From contig NZ_NMTR01000021.1 in NCBI RefSeq assembly GCF_002549775.1, positions 248,001 through 312,000 on the forward strand: a stretch of 64,000 nucleotides of DNA. The letters are read 5' to 3'. Every line of letters starts with the position of its first letter. Position 1 is the stretch's first letter. The notes beneath the pieces are model-generated. The model had not been told where the DNA came from, made no database searches, and worked only from the letters and a program-made list of their open reading frames with translations. This document shows, one piece after another, positions 43,572 to 53,425 of this stretch. The position numbers and the translations under genes were made by a program. This stretch comes from Faecalibacterium langellae. Its GTDB lineage: Bacteria; Bacillota; Clostridia; Oscillospirales; Ruminococcaceae.

Positions 43572-44501
43572 ATGCGGTTATACTTTGCGGTGCCGGACAC
43601 CGAACAGAACCACGGCGGCGCGCTGCTGCGCAATTTTCTGCGCCAGTGCGCCGTCTCTACCGACCTTGCCCGCGCGGTGAAGTTCCGGGGCGGCGGGTTC
43701 TTCGCGGACGGGGAACCCATCCTGGCCAACCGCAGGGTGTACCCCGGGCAGGTGGTCAGCTTCGAACTGCCGCCGGAAGGCGAGGGCGTGGCCCCGCAGC
43801 CGGACATCCCGGTAAAGGTGGTCTACGAGGATGCCTTCGCTGTGGTGCTGGAAAAGCCGCCGCATCTGGCGGTGCACCCGACCCTGAATTATCCCGGCGG
43901 CACGCTGGCCAACGGCTACGCAGCCTGGGCGGCAGCCCGGGGCGAGAGCCCGGTGTTCCGCCCGGTGAACCGCATCGACAAGGACACCAGCGGTCTGGTG
44001 CTGGCGGCAAAGCATGCCTATGCCGCGCCGCTGCTGGCCCAGAACGTGGAAAAGCTCTACTATGCCGTGGCCGAGGGCGAGCTGCCGCTGGGCGAGGGCG
44101 TCATCGACGCACCCATCGGCCGCCGAGGCGACAGCATCATCGGCCGCTGCGTGACCCCGGAGGGCAAGCCCAGCCGCACCGAGTATACTATTATAAAGGT
44201 GCAGGACGGCCTGAGCCTTGCCGCCTGTGTGCCGGTGACCGGCCGTACCCATCAGATCCGGGTGCACTTTGCGTCCATCGGCCACCCGCTGGCCGGGGAC
44301 GACCTCTACGGCGGCAGCCGGGCGCGCATCGGGCGGCAGGCGCTGCACTGCGCAAAGCAGACCTTCCGGGTGCCGGTGTGCACGCCGCTGCCGGACGGCA
44401 TCCGGGTGGAACTGCCGATGACTGGAAAGAACTGGCAGACCATCACGGCGGAAAGTCCGCTGCCGCCGGATATGGCGCAGCTTTTCGTGAAAAGTAAGTG
44501 A
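43572..44501 (+). CDS. RluD/RluA-family pseudouridine synthase
   Basis: Converts specific uridines in rRNA or tRNA to pseudouridine. An S4-like N-terminal segment (about 10-85) precedes the catalytic domain with PVNRIDKDTSGLVLAAKHA, containing the catalytic Asp, and the later VTGRTHQIRVHFASIGHPLAGDDLYGG. 309 aa, normal for RluD-type enzymes. ATG 43572 with GGGAGGG seven bases before it; the frame is open upstream but crosses rnpB. Target uridines cannot be inferred. Both this gene and rnpB act in stable-RNA maturation and share a promoter element. Confidence 0.93.
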   Translation: MRLYFAVPDTEQNHGGALLRNFLRQCAVSTDLARAVKFRGGGFFADGEPILANRRVYPGQVVSFELPPEGEGVAPQPDIPVKVVYEDAFAVVLEKPPHLAVHPTLNYPGGTLANGYAAWAAARGESPVFRPVNRIDKDTSGLVLAAKHAYAAPLLAQNVEKLYYAVAEGELPLGEGVIDAPIGRRGDSIIGRCVTPEGKPSRTEYTIIKVQDGLSLAACVPVTGRTHQIRVHFASIGHPLAGDDLYGGSRARIGRQALHCAKQTFRVPVCTPLPDGIRVELPMTGKNWQTITAESPLPPDMAQLFVKSK

Positions 44502-44529
44502 AAGAACCGCCCAAATTTTGTGACAATGC

Positions 44530-44557
44530 TTGTTTCAATGCGTGCAGGGTGTATAAT
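44530..44557 (+). promoter_or_regulatory. Promoter of the M23 peptidase gene
   Basis: TTGTTT (44530-44535), 16 bases, TATAAT (44552-44557). The leader of about 115 bases includes a CGTGCAGAC/GTCTGCACG hairpin (44573-44604) followed by TTT, which could act as a weak attenuator. Confidence 0.6.
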
Positions 44558-44682
44558 AAAATAAGAGTATTCCGTGCAGACGCGTGCTGAAGGCTGTCTG
44601 CACGTTTCATAGAGCCGCTGGCTTTTGGGCAACGGGTGCACATGGTGGTGTGCCGCAGGCGGCAAGGAAGGAGAAAACCCTT

Positions 44683-46566
44683 TTGATCGAAGATAAGACA
44701 CAGGAGCAGCAGAGCCCCGCGCCCTCAAAATCCAAGCGCGGACAGAAGCTTCGCTCCCTTTGGGCACAGCTGCAGTGCATCGGGCTTCTGCACCGGCACC
44801 GGCTGCGCCGTAAGACCCAGAGCCATGTGAGCGATCTGGGCCGGAAGCTTTCCAGCAACCCGGTCGTACCCGCGATCGGCGAAGCGCTGTATGCGCTGGG
44901 CTTCTCGACCGAGTATGTTTTTGTCCGGGCGGGGCGCGGCATCCGGCGTGCAGCCGTCCACGCATGGAACGCCGGGCGGGAACTGCTGGCAAACCTTGCC
45001 GCTATGGCCTTCCCCGGGGCGGCACAGGTGTTCCGGGACCTGTTCGGGCCCATCGTGCTGTTCTTCCGGGGCATGGGCTCGCTGCTGGTACATGCGCACC
45101 GCGTCCGGAAGGAAAAGGGCTTTGGCGCAGCCGTAAAGGACAGCGTGCATTATCTGGTCGGCGGCGTGCGGCGCAATGTGCGCACCCTGCCGCGCATGGC
45201 CATGTACATCCTGCCGGTGCTGGCACTGGCCGGGATGGTCACGGTGGTGCAGAACACCATCCGTCAGCCCTATGCACTGGAAGTGCAGGTGAACGGCGAG
45301 GCCGTGGGCTATGTGGCCAACGAAGATGTGTTCAACTCAGCCCGCGAGGCGGTGCAGGAGCGTATCAGCTACGCCGGCACCGACAAGACCCAGTGGACCG
45401 TGGAGCCTACCTACACGGTGACCGTGGCCCACAAGACCATGGACGAGAACGAGATGGCCGACGCCATCCTGAAAAGTGCCAGCGACGAGATCAGCGAAGG
45501 CACAGCACTGTATCTGGACGGTGAGCTGACCGCCGTGTGCAGCGACGGCACCAGCCTGCAGAGCTATCTCAGCAGCCTGCTGGAGCCCTACGAAGACCCG
45601 GAGAATCCCAATGTGACCGTGGGCTTCAACAAGGATGTCACGCTGGAAAACGGCATCTACTTCAACGAGAGCTTCCAGGACGAAGCTGAGGTGGAGAACG
45701 AACTTTCCGGTGTGCAGCAGCAGGAAAAAATTTATACGGTGCAGGCCGGTGATACCCTGTGGAGCATCGCGCAGAAGAATGATTTGACCTTCCGTGAGCT
45801 GTGCGACCTGAACACCAACTTCAAGGGCGCGGCCCTGACCGAGACCTCCAACATCCAGGCGGGCGATGAACTGATCGTCACCAAACAGGAGGCGATGCTG
45901 GAAATCCGCATCACCAAGATCGAGACCTGGCAGGAGGAGATCCCCTACACCACCGAGACGACCAAATCCAGTGAATACACGGTGGGCACGAAGAAGACCA
46001 CCCAGACCGGCGAGAACGGCATCCGCAGCGTGACAGCGCAGCGCGTCTACAACACCGACGGCGTGCAGCTCTCGCAGCAGATCCTGGAGACGACGGTCAT
46101 CAAGGAGCCGGTCACGGAACAGATCGTGGTGGGCACCAAGAAGGTGACCAGCAGCACCAGCTACATCACCGGCAGCGGTCAGTTCATCTGGCCGGTGCCC
46201 GGCTACCGGAACTGTTCCCGCTGGTACGGCGGCAGCCACAAGGGCGTGGATATCTGCGCCGCAGCCGGTACACCTATCTATGCTTCGGCAGGCGGTACGG
46301 TGACCAAGGCCGGCTACAACCGGGCTGGTGCGGGCAACGGCTACGGCAACTCCATCATCATCAACCACGGCAACGGCTACACCACCCTGTACGCTCACTG
46401 CCTGTCGCTGGTGGTGCACGCCGGTCAGTCGGTCAAGCAGGGCCAGCTCATCGGCTATGTGGGCAGCACCGGACGCTCCAGCGGCAACCACTGCCACTTT
46501 GAGATCCGCCGCAACGGCAGTTACGTTGCGCCCCAGAACGTGTTCAACCGCAGCAAATACAGGTAA
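44683..46566 (+). CDS. M23 metallopeptidase with LysM and G5 domains (cell wall hydrolase)
   Basis: Membrane-anchored peptidoglycan endopeptidase. A basic cytoplasmic region of about 170 residues precedes one membrane helix (about 171-190). Outside follow a LysM domain (about 350-400, YTVQAGDTLWSIAQK), a G5 domain (about 405-482) and the M23 peptidase (about 497-622) with zinc residues His519 and Asp523 (HKGVD) and His603/His605 (HCHFE), plus LYAH. All catalytic residues are present. The start is TTG 44683 with AAGGAG nine bases upstream; an earlier in-frame ATG at 44584 lacks a ribosome site and lies in the leader hairpin. 627 aa. It probably trims peptidoglycan for growth or division. Confidence 0.93.
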   Translation: MIEDKTQEQQSPAPSKSKRGQKLRSLWAQLQCIGLLHRHRLRRKTQSHVSDLGRKLSSNPVVPAIGEALYALGFSTEYVFVRAGRGIRRAAVHAWNAGRELLANLAAMAFPGAAQVFRDLFGPIVLFFRGMGSLLVHAHRVRKEKGFGAAVKDSVHYLVGGVRRNVRTLPRMAMYILPVLALAGMVTVVQNTIRQPYALEVQVNGEAVGYVANEDVFNSAREAVQERISYAGTDKTQWTVEPTYTVTVAHKTMDENEMADAILKSASDEISEGTALYLDGELTAVCSDGTSLQSYLSSLLEPYEDPENPNVTVGFNKDVTLENGIYFNESFQDEAEVENELSGVQQQEKIYTVQAGDTLWSIAQKNDLTFRELCDLNTNFKGAALTETSNIQAGDELIVTKQEAMLEIRITKIETWQEEIPYTTETTKSSEYTVGTKKTTQTGENGIRSVTAQRVYNTDGVQLSQQILETTVIKEPVTEQIVVGTKKVTSSTSYITGSGQFIWPVPGYRNCSRWYGGSHKGVDICAAAGTPIYASAGGTVTKAGYNRAGAGNGYGNSIIINHGNGYTTLYAHCLSLVVHAGQSVKQGQLIGYVGSTGRSSGNHCHFEIRRNGSYVAPQNVFNRSKYR

Positions 46567-46639
46567 CTTGGCAGAAAGGGCTTTTCCAAAAGGGAAAAGG
46601 CCCATCTGCTGTAAATAGGAAAAAAGGAGAGATGATCTT

Positions 46640-47359
<720 letters not shown>

Positions 47360-47377
47360 AGCCCAGAACAGAACATT

Positions 47378-47417
47378 CAGCGCGGTTTGCCTGCAAAAGG
47401 GCTGGCCGCGCTGTTTT
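47378..47417 (+). terminator. Terminator after deoD
   Basis: CAGCGCGG (47378-47385) pairs with CCGCGCTG (47406-47413), with a 20-base loop, followed by TTTT. The wide loop suggests partial termination before cdd. Confidence 0.6.
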
Positions 47418-47443
47418 CGCCCCATATAAAGGAGGTAAATACA

Positions 47444-47896
47444 ATGACGAACCTGACCCTGGAAGAAAAGAAGGAGCTCATCCGCATGGCGCTGGCCGCC
47501 CGGGAAAAGGCCTATGTGCCCTACAGCGATTTCATGGTGGGCGCCGCCCTGCGTGCCAAGGACGGCCGCATCTTTACCGGCTGCAACGTGGAGAACGCCG
47601 CCTTCACCCCCACCAGCTGCGCTGAGCGCACGGCTCTGTTCAAGGCTGTGGCCGAGGGCGTGACCGAGTTCACCGATATTGCCGTTGTAGGCAGCCGCCG
47701 CGGTGAGGTGAACAGGCAGATCACCTCGCCCTGCGGTGTATGCCGCCAGGCCCTGTTCGAGTTCGGCGGGCCGGAGCTGAACGTCATCATGGCCAAAAGC
47801 CCGGAGGATTTTATCGAGCGCAGCATGGACGAGCTGCTGCCCTTTGGCTTTGGGCCCTCCAACGTGGCCGGCAATGCCGCCGTGGAAGGCAAGTGA
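47444..47896 (+). CDS. cdd: Cytidine deaminase
   Basis: Deaminates cytidine and deoxycytidine to uridine and deoxyuridine. Zinc motifs are the C-A-E of TSCAERTALFKAV and the P-C-x-x-C of SPCGVCRQAL; GCNVENAAF lines the substrate pocket. 150 aa, tetrameric type. ATG 47444 follows a perfect GGAGG by eight bases. It sits between deoD and the nucleoside transporter genes and prepares pyrimidine nucleosides for the phosphorylase at 53426. Confidence 0.96.
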   Translation: MTNLTLEEKKELIRMALAAREKAYVPYSDFMVGAALRAKDGRIFTGCNVENAAFTPTSCAERTALFKAVAEGVTEFTDIAVVGSRRGEVNRQITSPCGVCRQALFEFGGPELNVIMAKSPEDFIERSMDELLPFGFGPSNVAGNAAVEGK

Positions 47897-48041
47897 GCAC
47901 TGCAGGCGAGTAAAGTAACGATGCAGCGTTCAGCACAGTGCCGGGGCCGGAAAAGGCGGCACAGCGGCAGATTTGTGCAAAAGTAATACTTTTCACGAAT
48001 TCTCACAAATTTTTTGTAAAGATTTTGTAATCGAAAACTGC

Positions 48042-48070
48042 TTGCATCTGGTGCGGCTTGCCGTTATACT
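48042..48070 (+). promoter_or_regulatory. Promoter of the Bmp lipoprotein gene
   Basis: TTGCAT (48042-48047), exactly 17 bases, TATACT (48065-48070). Confidence 0.8.
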
Positions 48071-48146
48071 GAAGCCAGTAAATGTGCATTTTCTGCGCAT
48101 TTTATTTGTTTGACGTAATTTTTTAAAATAAAAGGAGAGTTTCATT

Positions 48147-49322
48147 ATGAAGATTTCTCGTCGTAACTTCCTGGCTGTGGCTGGTGCTGCTGCCGCCGCC
48201 GCTGCTCTGACCGCTTGTGGCGGTTCTTCCGCTTCTTCCACCAGCACCGCTTCTTCCGCTGCTGCTTCCACCGCTTCCTCCGCTGCTGAGGGCGGCGAGA
48301 AGATCGTCAAGGTCGCTCTGACCTGCGACACCGGCACGATCGACGATGAGAGCTTCAACCAGGCATGCTGGACGGCTGTTTCCGGCTACATGGGCGATGA
48401 CTGCCAGTACTACATCCCCGAGTCCGACGCTTCCGATGAGGACCGCGAGACCATGATCCGCCAGGCTGTCAACGACGGCGCTGACGTCATCGTCTGCGTC
48501 GGCTACCTGTACGGTGCTTCTCTGGCTTGGGCTGCTGATCAGTACCCGGATGTCAAGTTCATCGCTGTTGACGTGACCCAGGGCGATATCGGCACCGATA
48601 CCATCCCCGCAAACTGCTACTGCATCACCTTCAAGGAAGAGCAGGCAGGTTACCTGGCCGGTTACGCGATCGCCAAGGACGGCAAGACCAAGTTGGGCTT
48701 CCTGGGCGGCATGGCTGTGCCCGCTGTCATCCGTTACGGCTACGGCTTCGTGCAGGGCGCTGATGCTGCCGCACAGGAGCTGGGCCAGAACATCGAGATC
48801 AACTACTTCTACGGCGGCCAGTTCTACGGCGATGCCAACATCACCTCCCGTATGGAGGGCTGGTACTCCAACGGCACTCAGGTCGTGTTTGCCTGCGGCG
48901 GCGGCATCTACACCTCCGCTGTGGAGGCTGCTCTGAAGAACAACGGCTACGTCATCGGCGTGGACGTTGACCAGAACTACATCGGCGCAAATGGCGTGGC
49001 TGACGGCACCTATGCTTACAACCCGTTCATCACCTCCGCCATGAAGGGCCTGAGCGAGGCTGTCAACACCGCTCTGGCTGACATCGAGGCTGGCTCTTGG
49101 GCTGACATCGCTGCTTCCAACGGCAACTTCGGTCTGGAGGACGGCGATTACATCGGCCTGCCCACCGCAGACGACAGCTGGAACTTCGAGACCTTCACCA
49201 CCGAGGAGTACGAGGAAGTCAAGGACAAGATCAAGAATGGCGAGATCACTGTGGACAACAGCTCCGACGACGCGACCAAGCCCACCGTCAGCGAGTTCAC
49301 CACTGTCAACTACATCCAGTAA
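48147..49322 (+). CDS. BMP-family nucleoside-binding lipoprotein
   Basis: Substrate-binding lipoprotein of an ABC nucleoside importer, anchored outside the membrane. The signal peptide has a twin-arginine-like SRRNFL motif, a pure Ala core and a lipobox L-T-A-C with Cys24. A Ser/Ala/Thr linker of about 25 residues follows. The Bmp domain (about 55-391) shows VALTCDTGTIDDESFNQACW, the AVDVTQGD region and GFLGGMAVPAV, all matching the Med/PnrA family. 391 aa. ATG 48147 with AAAGGAGAG. Strong codon preference (GCT, TCC, GGC) and its own promoter and terminator suggest high expression. The ATPase and permeases follow. Confidence 0.92.
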   Translation: MKISRRNFLAVAGAAAAAAALTACGGSSASSTSTASSAAASTASSAAEGGEKIVKVALTCDTGTIDDESFNQACWTAVSGYMGDDCQYYIPESDASDEDRETMIRQAVNDGADVIVCVGYLYGASLAWAADQYPDVKFIAVDVTQGDIGTDTIPANCYCITFKEEQAGYLAGYAIAKDGKTKLGFLGGMAVPAVIRYGYGFVQGADAAAQELGQNIEINYFYGGQFYGDANITSRMEGWYSNGTQVVFACGGGIYTSAVEAALKNNGYVIGVDVDQNYIGANGVADGTYAYNPFITSAMKGLSEAVNTALADIEAGSWADIAASNGNFGLEDGDYIGLPTADDSWNFETFTTEEYEEVKDKIKNGEITVDNSSDDATKPTVSEFTTVNYIQ

Positions 49323-49390
49323 GCACAGCACAAACATTCTGTTATCCGGTGGCAGGCTTGCCTGCCAATGAATTATATGTCCCTTTCAGA

Positions 49391-49426
49391 ACAGGGTGCT
49401 CCAACAGGCAGGAGCACCCTGTTTTT
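49391..49426 (+). terminator. Intrinsic terminator after the Bmp gene
   Basis: A 12-bp stem (49391-49402 with 49411-49422) followed by TTTTT. It would leave far more binding protein mRNA than transporter mRNA. Confidence 0.9.
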
Positions 49427-49562
49427 GTATGTATGGCTTTGGCAACAGCAGGAAAACGGCAAAAAGCTGGAATATTCCGCCAGAATGCTGCAAAAGTAAT
49501 ACTATTATCTGTACTTTTTGCCAAAAGTGAAAAAAGCCGTGTGCAAACTGTCGAAAATCAGG

Positions 49563-49568
49563 TATAAT
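49563..49568 (+). promoter_or_regulatory. Possible -10 of the nucleoside ABC transporter operon
   Basis: A perfect TATAAT about 50 bases before the ATPase start; the -35 candidate (TGTGCA, 17 bases upstream) is weak. Confidence 0.4.
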
Positions 49569-49620
49569 GAAAGATAGAATAGTATAGGTGTCGCTATGGC
49601 ACGAAAGGAGAGTGAGCAGA

Positions 49621-51159
49621 TTGGCAGAGGATTTTGTGATCGAGATGCTCCACATTACCAAGGAATTCCCTGGTATCAAGGCAAACGATGATATCACCCT
49701 GCAGCTGCGCAAAGGCGAGGTACACGCCCTGCTGGGCGAGAACGGCGCCGGCAAAAGTACGCTGATGAGCGTGCTGTTCGGCCTGTACCAGCCGGAAGCT
49801 GGTCAGATCCGCAAGAACGGCAAGGAGGTCGCCATCCGCAACCCCAACGATGCGAATGCTCTGGGCATCGGCATGGTGCACCAGCACTTCAAGCTGGTGG
49901 AGTGCTTCAGCGTTCTGGACAACATCATTCTGGGCGTGGAGCCCAATAAGATGGGCTTTTTGCAGAAGGCCGAGGCCCGCAAGAAGGTCATGGCCCTGAG
50001 CGAGAAGTATGGCCTGCGCGTGGACCTGGACGCGCTCATCAGCGATATCTCGGTTGGCATGCAGCAGCGCGTGGAGATCCTGAAGATGCTGTACCGCGAC
50101 AACGAGATCCTGATCTTCGATGAGCCCACCGCTGTGCTGACCCCGCAGGAGATCGACGAGCTGATGGAGATCATGCGCGGGTTCAAGAAGGAAGGCAAGT
50201 CCATCCTGTTCATTACCCACAAGCTGAACGAGATCATGGCCGTGGCCGACCGCTGCACCGTGCTGCGCAAGGGCAAGTACATGGGCACCGTGGACATCAA
50301 GGACACCACCAAGGAAGAGCTTTCCCGCATGATGGTGGGCCGCGATGTGCAGCTGCAGGTGGAAAAGCAGCCTGCAAATCCCGGTGCCGTGGTGCTGGAC
50401 GTGCAGAACGTGACCATGCACAACGACCAGCGCAAGAAAGACTCGGTGAAGGATGTCACCTTCCAGGTGCACGCCGGTGAGATCGTCTGTCTGGCGGGCA
50501 TTGAGGGCAACGGCCAGACCGAGTTTGTCTACGGCCTGACCGGTCTGGAAAAGCTGACCAACGGCAAGATCACGCTGGATGGCAAGGATATTACCCACGC
50601 TACCATCCGCCAGCGCTCCAAGGACGGCATGAGCCATATCCCGGAGGACCGTCACAAGCACGGTCTGGTGCTGGATTACAGCCTGGAGAACAACATGGTG
50701 CTGCAGCGCTACTGGCAGCCCGAGTTCCAGAAGGGCGGCTTCATCCGTGCCGACAAGGTGCGGGAGTATTCTGATAAGCTGATCGCACAGTACGACGTGC
50801 GCAGCGGCCAGGGCAGCTCCACCATCGTGCGCAGCATGTCCGGCGGCAACCAGCAGAAGGCGATCATTGCCCGTGAGATCGACAGGGATCCCAAGCTGCT
50901 CATTGCCGTGCAGCCCACCCGCGGCCTGGACGTGGGTGCCATTGAGTATATCCACAAGCAGATCGTGGCCGAGCGCGACAAGGGCACTGCCGTGCTGCTG
51001 GTCAGCCTGGAGCTGGACGAGGTCATGAACCTGTCCGACCGCATCCTGGTCATGTACGAGGGCGAGATCGTGGGCGAGTTTGACCCCAAGACCACCACCG
51101 TGCAGGAACTGGGCCTGTATATGGCCGGTGCACGCAAGCAGGGAAAGGAGACTAAGTAA
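49621..51159 (+). CDS. Nucleoside ABC transporter, ATP-binding protein (two ABC domains)
   Basis: Energy-coupling subunit of the nucleoside importer, on the inner face of the membrane. Domain 1 has Walker [14 protein letters not shown] (about 38-50), signature [14 protein letters not shown] and Walker [12 protein letters not shown]. Domain 2 has the degenerate Walker [16 protein letters not shown], a full signature [15 protein letters not shown] and Walker [13 protein letters not shown], as usual in YufO/NupO-type subunits. 512 aa. The start is TTG 49621 with AAGGAG ten bases upstream; no good ATG exists. Two permease genes follow at 3 and 1 bases. Confidence 0.93.
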   Translation: MAEDFVIEMLHITKEFPGIKANDDITLQLRKGEVHALLGENGAGKSTLMSVLFGLYQPEAGQIRKNGKEVAIRNPNDANALGIGMVHQHFKLVECFSVLDNIILGVEPNKMGFLQKAEARKKVMALSEKYGLRVDLDALISDISVGMQQRVEILKMLYRDNEILIFDEPTAVLTPQEIDELMEIMRGFKKEGKSILFITHKLNEIMAVADRCTVLRKGKYMGTVDIKDTTKEELSRMMVGRDVQLQVEKQPANPGAVVLDVQNVTMHNDQRKKDSVKDVTFQVHAGEIVCLAGIEGNGQTEFVYGLTGLEKLTNGKITLDGKDITHATIRQRSKDGMSHIPEDRHKHGLVLDYSLENNMVLQRYWQPEFQKGGFIRADKVREYSDKLIAQYDVRSGQGSSTIVRSMSGGNQQKAIIAREIDRDPKLLIAVQPTRGLDVGAIEYIHKQIVAERDKGTAVLLVSLELDEVMNLSDRILVMYEGEIVGEFDPKTTTVQELGLYMAGARKQGKETK

Positions 51160-51162
51160 CAA

Positions 51163-52329
51163 ATGGACAAGAAAAAACTTTCCCACAGCAGTCTGCAAAG
51201 CTCGGTCACCAGTGTGCTGGCGGCTCTGCTGTGCATTCTCATCGGCCTGTTCGTGGGCTTTCTGGTGCTGCTGGCCATCAACCCGGCCCACGCATGGGCC
51301 GATGGCTTCGTGCGCATCCTGAAGGGCGGCTTCCATGACGCACCCTACGGTGTCGGCAAGGAGCTGGCCAATGCGGCCCCCCTGATCATGACCGGCCTGT
51401 CCGTGGCCTTCGCCTTCAAGACCGGCCTGTTCAACATCGGCGCAGCCGGCCAGTACACGCTGGGTGCGTTCGGTGCCCTGTACTGTGCCATCATGCTCAA
51501 GATGCCCTGGTTCGTCTGCCTGATCGCCGCTACCATCCTGGGCGGCATCTGGGGCGCGATCCCCGGCTTCTTCAAAGCCTACTTCAACATCAACGAGGTC
51601 ATTACCTCCATCATGTTCAACTGGATCGGCCTGTATCTGGTGAATGAGCTCATTTACCAGAACGGCACCGGCCCCATGTACGATGTGCGCAACACCCGCA
51701 CCCTGAACCTGGGCAAGAGCGCTGAATATGCCCAGTCCGTCATCCCGGACTTCGGCCTGAACAAGCTGTTCCAGACCAACAGCACCACCATCGCCATCTT
51801 CCTGGCGGCGGCGGTGGCCATCCTGATCTGGGTGGTGCTGAACAAGACCACTTTCGGCTATGAGCTCAAGGCCGTCGGCCTGAACAAGAGCGCTGCCCGC
51901 TATGCCGGCATCAACGAGAAGAAGAACATCATCCTCTCCATGGCCATTGCCGGTGCACTGGCCGGTTTTGGTGCGGGCCTGTACTACCTGTCCAACGTGT
52001 CCCAGTGGAACCCGCTGAACTCCACCAGCCTGCCGGCCATGGGCTTCAACGGCATTTCCGTTGCTCTGCTGGCAAGCTCCAACCCCATCGGCACCATCTT
52101 CTCGGCACTGTTCATCTCGCACATCTCGGTGGGCGGCTCGTTCCTGTCCACCAAGTATTACCCCACGGAGATCTCGGACCTGATCAGCGGCATCATCATC
52201 TATCTGTGCGCATTCTCCATGCTGTTCCGCGGCAAGATCCACGGCCTGCTGTTCAAGAATGCCGACAAGACCAATGTGAACGCAGAGCCCGCTCCGGCCA
52301 AGACCGAAACCAAGAAGGAGGGCAAGTGA
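51163..52329 (+). CDS. Nucleoside ABC transporter permease 1
   Basis: Membrane subunit of the importer (YufP/NupP type), 388 aa. About eight to ten membrane segments are visible, with the family motif [19 protein letters not shown] after the second segment and [22 protein letters not shown]-type cytoplasmic loop ([20 protein letters not shown]). The C-terminal tail is Lys/Ala/Pro-rich. ATG 51163 starts three bases after the ATPase stop, with AAAGGAG inside the ATPase 3' end. Confidence 0.92.
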   Translation: MDKKKLSHSSLQSSVTSVLAALLCILIGLFVGFLVLLAINPAHAWADGFVRILKGGFHDAPYGVGKELANAAPLIMTGLSVAFAFKTGLFNIGAAGQYTLGAFGALYCAIMLKMPWFVCLIAATILGGIWGAIPGFFKAYFNINEVITSIMFNWIGLYLVNELIYQNGTGPMYDVRNTRTLNLGKSAEYAQSVIPDFGLNKLFQTNSTTIAIFLAAAVAILIWVVLNKTTFGYELKAVGLNKSAARYAGINEKKNIILSMAIAGALAGFGAGLYYLSNVSQWNPLNSTSLPAMGFNGISVALLASSNPIGTIFSALFISHISVGGSFLSTKYYPTEISDLISGIIIYLCAFSMLFRGKIHGLLFKNADKTNVNAEPAPAKTETKKEGK

Positions 52330-52330
52330 T

Positions 52331-53248
52331 ATGCTGCTTCTGATCAAATATACGCTGCTGTATGGCATCGTGCTGATGCTGGTGGCTCTGGGCGGTATGT
52401 TCAGTGAGCACTCCGGCATCATCAACATTGCGCTGGAAGGCATCATGGTCATCGGCGGTGTGGCGGGTGTCCTCACCCTGACCCTGCTGCCCGCCGACAT
52501 GTCTCCCTTCCTGGTGGTGCTGCTCACCATTCTGGCGGCGGCCCTGGCTGGCATGGTGTACAGCCTGCTGCTGGCCTTTGCCTCCATCAACCTGAAGGCG
52601 GACCAGACCATCGGCGGCACAGCCCTGAACCTGCTGGCCACCGCCATTGCCGTGGTCATCGCCAAATACTTCAGCGACAGCGGCAGCGCCAAGCTGAACT
52701 ATACCAACAAGCCCTTCCTGTTCAGCATCGGCGGGCTGGAGCTCAGCGTCTTTGTTCCGCTGGGCATCATCCTGCTCATCATCAGCTATGTGGTGCTGTA
52801 CAAGACCCGCTTCGGCCTGCGTCTGCGGGCCTGCGGTGAGCACCCCCAGGCAGCCGACTCGGTGGGCATCAACGTCTACAAGATGCGCTACGCCGGTGTG
52901 CTGCTCTCCGGTGCCCTGGGTGCCATTGGCGGCATGGCTTACATCGTGCCCCCGGTGCAGACCTGGAACTTTGAGGTGGGCGTGGCCGGTGCAGGCTTCC
53001 TGGCCCTGGCCGTTATGATCTTCGGCCAGTGGAAGCCCTTCAACATCTTCGGCGCGGCCATGTTCTTTGCCGTGTTCAAGAGCCTGGCCAACATTGCAGA
53101 CTCCACCTTCCTGGCACAGCTGCACTGGTCCAGCAACATCTATAATATGATGCCGTTCGTGGCGTCCATGGTCATTCTGGCCTTCACGTCCAAGAACAGC
53201 ATGGCACCCAAGGCAGAGGGCATCCCCTACGACAAGGGTTCCCGCTAA
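52331..53248 (+). CDS. Nucleoside ABC transporter permease 2
   Basis: Second membrane subunit (YufQ/NupQ type), 305 aa, about eight membrane segments. The motif FSEHSGIINIALEGIMVIGG and the coupling loop GEHPQAADSVGINVYKMRYA are characteristic. ATG 52331 begins one base after the permease 1 stop, indicating translational coupling. A terminator at 53277 ends the transporter operon. Confidence 0.92.
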   Translation: MLLLIKYTLLYGIVLMLVALGGMFSEHSGIINIALEGIMVIGGVAGVLTLTLLPADMSPFLVVLLTILAAALAGMVYSLLLAFASINLKADQTIGGTALNLLATAIAVVIAKYFSDSGSAKLNYTNKPFLFSIGGLELSVFVPLGIILLIISYVVLYKTRFGLRLRACGEHPQAADSVGINVYKMRYAGVLLSGALGAIGGMAYIVPPVQTWNFEVGVAGAGFLALAVMIFGQWKPFNIFGAAMFFAVFKSLANIADSTFLAQLHWSSNIYNMMPFVASMVILAFTSKNSMAPKAEGIPYDKGSR

Positions 53249-53276
53249 GGCCGGACGGTTCCGCAAAACGATACAG

Positions 53277-53309
53277 GGCGCAGCTGCTTTTCCGGCGGCT
53301 GCGCCTTTT
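53277..53309 (+). terminator. Terminator of the nucleoside transporter operon
   Basis: GGCGCAGC (53277-53284) pairs with GCTGCGCC (53298-53305), followed by TTTT. Confidence 0.82.
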
Positions 53310-53355
53310 GTTTGCTTCCAAAAGCTAAAATTGGACAAATTTTACAGAAAACAGC

Positions 53356-53383
53356 TTGCCTTTGTCTGGATTTTTGCTATACT
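53356..53383 (+). promoter_or_regulatory. Promoter of pdp
   Basis: TTGCCT (53356-53361), 16 bases, TATACT (53378-53383). Confidence 0.65.
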
Positions 53384-53425
53384 GAAATTAGAATGTCGTA
53401 CTATTTCAATTAGGAGCGTGATACA

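Larger units (their letters stand above)
49323..49620. other. Gap between the Bmp gene and the ABC transporter genes
   Basis: Nearly 300 bases without a gene. It contains a TGGCAGGC/GCCTGCCA hairpin (49351-49368), the terminator at 49391-49426, and TATAAT at 49563-49568 that may start the transporter genes although its -35 is poor. Confidence 0.55.

Noticed and set aside
46571-46609. Intrinsic terminator between the M23 gene and deoD.
   Set aside because: A GC-rich hairpin is present but it is not followed by a T run, so it was not listed as a terminator.
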